From assembly GCA_049889355.1 (NCBI GenBank), contig JBMHDN010000055.1:1-5409 (forward strand): a stretch of 5,409 nucleotides of DNA, read 5' to 3'. Both the position numbers and the translations under genes were made by a program. Of this stretch, positions 1 through 3,121 are shown piece after piece. Source of the DNA: JBMHDN01 sp049889355 (GTDB taxonomy: Bacteria; Pseudomonadota; Alphaproteobacteria; Puniceispirillales; Puniceispirillaceae). The notes under the pieces were generated by a model that saw only the letters and a list, made by a program, of their open reading frames with translations, searched no databases and had not been told where the DNA came from. Positions within the stretch are counted from its first letter, which is position 1. Each line of letters starts with the position of its first letter.

Positions 1-179
1 GCAATCGCAGTTGATGATACCCAACGTGTGATTGATTCAGCGTTGGTTTTTGCAACGTCAGACTTGGTGTTTGTGATGTACTGCTGGTAGCCAACGATGC
101 CGACAGCGGCCAATACGCCGATGATCGCCACAACCACGAGCAATTCGATAAGGGAGAAACCTTCGGATTTCTTCATCAT
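1..179 (-). CDS. Type IV prepilin (pilin-like protein), 3' part outside window
   Basis: This is the N-terminal part (59 complete codons) of a type IV pilin or pilin-like subunit, read leftwards off the window edge. Visible are a short basic leader MMKKSEG, then FSLIELLVVVAIIGVLAAV, the classic class III signal. Cleavage is expected between Gly7 and Phe8, with N-methylation of Phe and the invariant Glu at mature position 5 (Glu12 of the precursor). The hydrophobic helix continues to about residue 30 and is followed by YQQYI and a polar segment. The ATG at 179 was chosen because AGAAGGA (187-193) lies 7 bases upstream; Met2 is the alternative start. The leader of only 7 residues and the N-terminal Phe are IVa-like. 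The prepilin peptidase gene in this window is the obvious processing enzyme. Whether this is the major pilin or a minor pilin cannot be told, because the globular domain is missing. Confidence 0.93.
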   Translation of the reverse strand, partial: MMKKSEGFSLIELLVVVAIIGVLAAVGIVGYQQYITNTKSDVAKTNAESITRWVSSTAI

Positions 180-186
180 GTCAATT

Positions 187-193
187 TCCTTCT
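187..193 (-). promoter_or_regulatory. Ribosome binding site of the prepilin gene
   Basis: AGAAGGA on the minus strand lies 7 bases before the ATG at 179. It is a good purine-rich Shine-Dalgarno match and fixes the start at the first of two adjacent ATG codons. Confidence 0.7.
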
Positions 194-242
194 CAGTTTG
201 CCGGACTGTGGCCGACATTAAACAACAGATGCCAAAGTAGCA

Positions 243-279
243 TTTGTTAATTAACCGAGAGTAAACAATGATTAACAAA
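243..279. repeat. 9-bp inverted repeat overlapping the predicted prepilin promoter
   Basis: TTTGTTAAT (243-251) and ATTAACAAA (271-279) are perfect reverse complements separated by 19 bases, with about 28 bp between arm centres. One arm covers the predicted -10 box and the other the predicted -35 box on the minus strand. The left arm also overlaps a 10-bp palindrome, GTTAATTAAC (246-255). The arrangement could be a pair of half-sites for a regulator. The arms are A+T-rich, so a chance origin is possible. Confidence 0.4.
250..278 (-). promoter_or_regulatory. Predicted promoter of the prepilin gene
   Basis: On the minus strand, TTGTTA (273-278) and GTTAAT (250-255) are separated by 17 bases. 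Each matches 4 of 6 positions of the sigma-70 type -35 and -10 hexamers. This would give a leader of roughly 65 bases before the ATG at 179. The two boxes fall inside the arms of a 9-base inverted repeat (243-251 and 271-279). The region is A+T-rich, so chance hexamers are expected and the call is tentative. A separate promoter does make sense, because a terminator-like structure lies just upstream. Confidence 0.35.
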
Positions 280-332
280 AAAAATCAACTGCCTTTTGAG
301 GGATATCTATAGCCCTTAGGATCGGCGCAGTT
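277..332 (-). terminator. Probable intrinsic terminator after the PilT-family gene
   Basis: On the minus strand, just after the stop codon at 341, there is a compound hairpin. An inner stem pairs AGGGCTAT with ATATCCCT (299-316, one mismatch, small loop). An outer stem of seven pairs with one bulge joins about 325-332 to 287-293. After the second outer arm and a GA come eight Ts (277-284), the expected U-run. This fits Rho-independent termination of the ATPase transcript before the prepilin gene. The long interior of the outer stem and its bulge make it less canonical than a simple GC hairpin. Confidence 0.6.
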
Positions 333-340
333 TGTCTGGC

Positions 341-1339
341 CTATTCAATCAGGCCATTCTCTTCCAGCATTTCGATATATTTATCCATCTGGACCATGCC
401 ATATTGCTGACCTGTTTGCATAATCGTCTGAATTTGCACAATTTTTGCTTCACGGATAAGGTTGGCCACTGCTGGAATATTGACCATCACCTCAAAAGCA
501 CCGATACGGCCACCGCCTTTACGCTTTAACAGTTTTTGTGTCATGACCAGACGTAATGATTGTGATAATTGCGATCTGGCCTGTGGTTGTTCTTCAGCTG
601 GATAGACGTCAATGATACGGTTGATGGTCTCTGGCGCCCCATTTGTGTGCAGCGTGCCGAACACCAGGTGGCCTGTTTCAGCAGCGGTCATCGCCATCGA
701 GACGGTTTCATAATCTCTTAGCTCACCCATCAGAATAATATCCGGGTCCTGTCGCAAGGCCCCTTTGAGCGCATTGGCAAAGCTTTTTGTGTGTGGCCCG
801 ACTTCGCGCTGAGAGATGATGGAGGTTTTAGACGGGTGCACAAATTCAATCGGGTCTTCAACCGTGATGATATTCTCATTGCGCTCTCGGTTGATCTTAT
901 CAACCATCGCCGCCAGCGACGTTGATTTACCAGAGCCTGTTTGGCCGGTTACCAACACCAGCCCATCTTTGAGCGAGAGCACATCATGTACTGCCTTTGG
1001 CAGACCAAGCTTATCAATATGCGGTACTTCTGTAACAATAACGCGCAGCACCATTGCATAGCCAGCAAGCATTTTATAGCCATTAGCTCGGAAACGCTGA
1101 CCATTATATTGGATGGCAAAATCCACATCGCCTTTTGCATCAAACTCTTCAAACGCCTCATCGCCGAGTTCGCGGCGCATGATATCTTCGATCATGGCAT
1201 TTGTGGTTACCAACTCCAGCGGCACAATATCCCCTGATTCGCGAATATAAACCGGCCTTTCGCCATGAATATGAAAATCAGAGACGTTTCTGGTCCGCAC
1301 TGTTTCAATCAACATGTCATAAATCGGATTATCCATCAT
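341..1339 (-). CDS. pilT: PilT-family type IV pilus retraction ATPase
   Basis: This encodes a 332-residue hexameric ATPase of the secretion/pilus superfamily that acts at the cytoplasmic face of the inner membrane. In T4P, PilT drives pilus depolymerisation and hence retraction. Visible motifs are an N-terminal PAS-like domain with SDFHIHGERPVYIRESGD (20-37), Walker A GQTGSGKST (132-140), an Asp box NIITVEDPIEF (156-166), and Walker B DPDIILMGELRD with Glu206. A His box TAAETGHLVFGTLHTN spans 218-233. The C-terminal AVANLIRE (290-297) corresponds to the AIRNLIRE motif of PilT, which argues for PilT rather than the longer PilB extension ATPase, as does the length (PilT is usually about 340-350 residues). 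Two ATGs start the frame; the first is preceded by a modest AGG six bases upstream. It is transcribed towards the prepilin gene. PilU, or a PilT-like ATPase of a type IVb system such as BfpF, are the alternatives. Confidence 0.92.
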   Translation of the reverse strand: MMDNPIYDMLIETVRTRNVSDFHIHGERPVYIRESGDIVPLELVTTNAMIEDIMRRELGDEAFEEFDAKGDVDFAIQYNGQRFRANGYKMLAGYAMVLRVIVTEVPHIDKLGLPKAVHDVLSLKDGLVLVTGQTGSGKSTSLAAMVDKINRERNENIITVEDPIEFVHPSKTSIISQREVGPHTKSFANALKGALRQDPDIILMGELRDYETVSMAMTAAETGHLVFGTLHTNGAPETINRIIDVYPAEEQPQARSQLSQSLRLVMTQKLLKRKGGGRIGAFEVMVNIPAVANLIREAKIVQIQTIMQTGQQYGMVQMDKYIEMLEENGLIE

Positions 1340-1377
1340 GAAAAACCTGTATCTCTTCGCGCTATCTTGTTTATTAT

Positions 1378-1393
1378 ATCAGAAATATCTGAT
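1378..1393. repeat. Perfect 6-bp inverted repeat, candidate operator
   Basis: ATCAGA (1378-1383) and TCTGAT (1388-1393) are exact reverse complements with a 4-bp spacer. The repeat lies between the predicted -35 and -10 boxes of the pilT promoter and just upstream of the TATAAA of the plus-strand gene. That position is typical of a repressor operator, but no regulator is encoded in the window. Confidence 0.4.
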
Positions 1394-1410
1394 TTATAAA
1401 TTAATTCAGT

Positions 1411-1417
1411 GAGGAGG
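1411..1417 (+). promoter_or_regulatory. Strong ribosome binding site fixing a TTG start
   Basis: GAGGAGG, close to the full anti-Shine-Dalgarno complement, lies 8 bases before TTG at 1426. There is no ATG in this frame until codon 74, far inside the protein, so this site decides the unusual TTG initiation. Confidence 0.75.
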
Positions 1418-1425
1418 CCCGCCCT

Positions 1426-2226
1426 TTGAACCGGTCTATTCAGATTCAGTCCGTTTTGCATCTGCTGCTTTCTGCTTTTGTAGTAAGGCTGCTCGGCCTT
1501 GTCCGAGCACGCTGTATTGCCTGGCTGTTTCTTCTGCTATTCACTTTTGGTGTCCAGCAGCCGGCTTCTGCTCTGACCTTGCCAGCTGATGCTGGTCCTG
1601 AGGTTGTTTCAGCTTTGAAAAAGGCACATAGCGGTGAAGCGGCCTCTATGTTCTTTGTGGCAGAATATCTCTTAGGCGAGGCCAATATGGGCGCTGATGA
1701 ATATCTGACGCACGCCTTTGGGTGGGCACTGAATTCAGCGCGTAAAGGCCATCCGCAGGCAGCAGAGCTAACTGGGGTGATGTATCGGCGCGGGCTTGGC
1801 GTAGAGCAAAATTACGTGAAAGCCAGAAAATGGCTGGAACGAGCTGAAGCCCGGCAATCGCGCGAGCCTTATTTTGAACTGGCTTTGCTGTATGCAGATG
1901 AAGAAAACCCTGGTTATGACAAACGCAAAGCCGCAGACCTGCTGACCAAAGCGATTCGGCGCAGAGAGCCACGCGCCTGTATGATTTCAGCGCAGAACAG
2001 CCTGAAAAAAGGCATAACCTTCCGAAAAACCTTGCCTGACATCGTCTGTGCAGCCGAAGGCGGCATGGTGGATGCGATGATGATGATGGCCGATTATCAC
2101 ATCCAACGCCGCTCGCCCAATGCGATCAGCGAAGCCCGCTATTGGCTGGAAATGGCGATTGAGGCGGGTGCTGGCAATGATTCGGTGCAAAAACTCGCCG
2201 AGCTGAACGCCAAATCTGAGCGCTGA
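1426..2226 (+). CDS. Secreted Sel1/TPR-like repeat protein
   Basis: This 266-residue protein appears to be exported and built from Sel1-like helical repeats, a scaffold that usually mediates protein-protein contacts. The N-terminus has two hydrophobic patches (about 10-26 and 31-42), and the second ends in QQPASA, a plausible signal peptidase I site after Ala49. The signal region is long; an N-terminal membrane anchor is the alternative. The best repeat is 109-143, with the Sel1 pattern MYRRGLGV and ARKWLERA. More degenerate copies are at about 70-108, 147-182 and 212-250 (ARYWLEMAIEAGAG). Mature Cys185 and Cys208 could form a disulfide in the periplasm. The start is TTG, supported by GAGGAGG. 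It precedes the prepilin peptidase and secretin genes, probably in one operon. The specific function is not recognised. A role in pilus or secretin assembly, by analogy with the TPR protein PilF/PilW, is inference only. Confidence 0.85.
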   Translation: MNRSIQIQSVLHLLLSAFVVRLLGLVRARCIAWLFLLLFTFGVQQPASALTLPADAGPEVVSALKKAHSGEAASMFFVAEYLLGEANMGADEYLTHAFGWALNSARKGHPQAAELTGVMYRRGLGVEQNYVKARKWLERAEARQSREPYFELALLYADEENPGYDKRKAADLLTKAIRRREPRACMISAQNSLKKGITFRKTLPDIVCAAEGGMVDAMMMMADYHIQRRSPNAISEARYWLEMAIEAGAGNDSVQKLAELNAKSER

Positions 2227-2238
2227 GCTAATGGGCAT

Positions 2239-2243
2239 GAGGG
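2239..2243 (+). promoter_or_regulatory. Ribosome binding site favouring the internal ATG of the peptidase gene
   Basis: GAGGG lies 8 bases before the ATG at 2252. The upstream in-frame ATGs at 2231 and 2237 have only weak GAG triplets before them. The site therefore favours initiation at 2252. Confidence 0.5.
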
Positions 2244-2251
2244 ATCACATC

Positions 2252-3070
2252 ATGCTGGCGAGTATGGCTGACCAGCAAGGTGGGCAGTTGCTGGTTTTCA
2301 TCAGCTTTTTTCTGATTTTTCTACTTGGTGCCTGCTTTGGGTCTTATGCCAATGCCGCGGCCATGCGCCTGGTTAGAGATGAAGACAGCATCGCTACGCC
2401 ATCGCGCTGCCGCTTTTGTGAAACCCCGCTCAGATGGTCTGACAATATACCCATTCTAGGTTGGCTTTCATTAAAGGGGCGGAGCCGCTGTTGTCATCAC
2501 CCTCTTCCCTTGCGCTATCTAGCCACTGAATTGATAGTTGGTTGCATTTTCACCTCATATTTTTTGGCTTTTCCACTGCTTATCGCCGGGCTGCTCTGCC
2601 TTGCTTGTGTGGTGATGGTGATCTGCTTTTTAACCGATCTTGAAGAGATGGTTTTACATGTGCCGATAATGGCAGGCGGCGCGTTGGCTGGCCTTATTAT
2701 CGCAGGCTTAGGCGATTACGCGGCTGGCTGGCTCGCTATCTTCAGCATCTGGCCAATCAGCTTGTTCGATTCGCTCATTGGCTGTGGCTTAGGAGCAGGT
2801 CTACTCTGGGGGACAAATGCGCTGTATCTCGCCATTCGTGGGCAACGCGGATTTGGTGCCGGAGATGTCTGGCTGATGGGCATGGTGGGAAGCTGGCTAG
2901 GACCAGTTGGCAGCCTTGCTGTTTTCTTTGGTGCGAGCTTTGTTGGCGCAGTTGCTGGCATTGGATTAATCCTTGTTGGCAGAGCTGCCGCACAGACACG
3001 TCTTCCCTTCGGTCTATTCCTAAGTATTGTGTTTATTCTTTACCCCTTCTCCTATATGTTGTTAAATTAG
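2252..3070 (+). CDS. pilD: Type IV prepilin peptidase / N-methyltransferase
   Basis: This polytopic inner-membrane aspartic protease (272 residues from this start) removes prepilin leaders and methylates the new N-terminus. After a first membrane helix and FGSYANAAAMRL comes the cytosolic loop, with CRFC (Cys53, Cys56), DNIPILGWLSLKGR and RYLATEL, all typical of the family. Catalytic aspartates are likely Asp129 (TDLEEM) and Asp205 (GFGAGD). A late LPFGLFLS matches the conserved PFG motif. Several hydrophobic helices fill the rest. Two oddities: the second cysteine pair is shifted (GRSRCCHH, Ser where the third Cys is expected), and Trp replaces the usual Lys two residues after Asp205. I chose ATG 2252 for its Shine-Dalgarno. 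ATG 2231 would add seven residues and lies only 4 bases after the previous stop. The upstream Sel1-like and downstream secretin genes suggest one pilus operon, and the prepilin gene in this window is a natural substrate. Confidence 0.92.
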   Translation: MLASMADQQGGQLLVFISFFLIFLLGACFGSYANAAAMRLVRDEDSIATPSRCRFCETPLRWSDNIPILGWLSLKGRSRCCHHPLPLRYLATELIVGCIFTSYFLAFPLLIAGLLCLACVVMVICFLTDLEEMVLHVPIMAGGALAGLIIAGLGDYAAGWLAIFSIWPISLFDSLIGCGLGAGLLWGTNALYLAIRGQRGFGAGDVWLMGMVGSWLGPVGSLAVFFGASFVGAVAGIGLILVGRAAAQTRLPFGLFLSIVFILYPFSYMLLN

Positions 3071-3092
3071 TGAGAACTAATCCATTCTTAAC
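3061..3092 (+). other. Hairpin at the peptidase stop codon
   Basis: ATTAGT (3066-3071) and ACTAAT (3076-3081) pair perfectly around GAGA, which has the GNRA tetraloop form. The hairpin spans the TAG stop at 3068-3070. An outer GTTAA (3061-3065) / TTAAC (3088-3092) pair could extend it across a one-sided six-base bulge. There is no U-run, so I do not call a terminator. It could affect mRNA stability or expression between peptidase and secretin, but the stem is A+T-rich. Confidence 0.3.
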
Positions 3093-3121
3093 GACACTAG
3101 GTACCGGGAAGATTGCACCTG

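Larger units (their letters stand above)
1340..1425. promoter_or_regulatory. Divergent control region between pilT and the Sel1-like gene
   Basis: This 86-base A+T-rich gap separates two genes read outwards. For the minus-strand gene there is a perfect TATAAT (1373-1378) with TTTATA (1395-1400, 4 of 6) 16 bases upstream. For the plus-strand gene a TATAAA (1395-1400) could act as -10, but no good -35 is seen. A perfect inverted repeat, ATCAGA-N4-TCTGAT (1378-1393), fills the spacer of the minus-strand promoter. A regulator bound there could affect both directions. This is predicted from sequence only. Confidence 0.5.

Noticed and set aside
219..240. Possible sigma-54 promoter before the prepilin gene, as used for some pilin genes
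   Set aside because: TGGCAT occurs on the minus strand, but the -12 element lacks the GC dinucleotide at the required spacing.
816..1237. Plus-strand frames opposite the PilT-family gene
   Set aside because: They lie inside a gene with all ATPase motifs intact on the minus strand and show no family features.
341..1339. Reading the ATPase as PilB/GspE extension ATPase
   Set aside because: It is too short and lacks the long N-terminal domain and tetracysteine motif of PilB/GspE; the C-terminal NLIRE motif fits PilT.
1646..1972. Minus-strand frame of 108 codons opposite the Sel1-like gene
   Set aside because: It is a shadow of a gene with a strong ribosome binding site, signal peptide and repeats; the product has no recognisable features.
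2077..2088. Four tandem ATG triplets in the Sel1-like gene (possible slippage site)
   Set aside because: The unit is three bases and in frame, so slippage would only change the number of Met residues and not cause phase variation.
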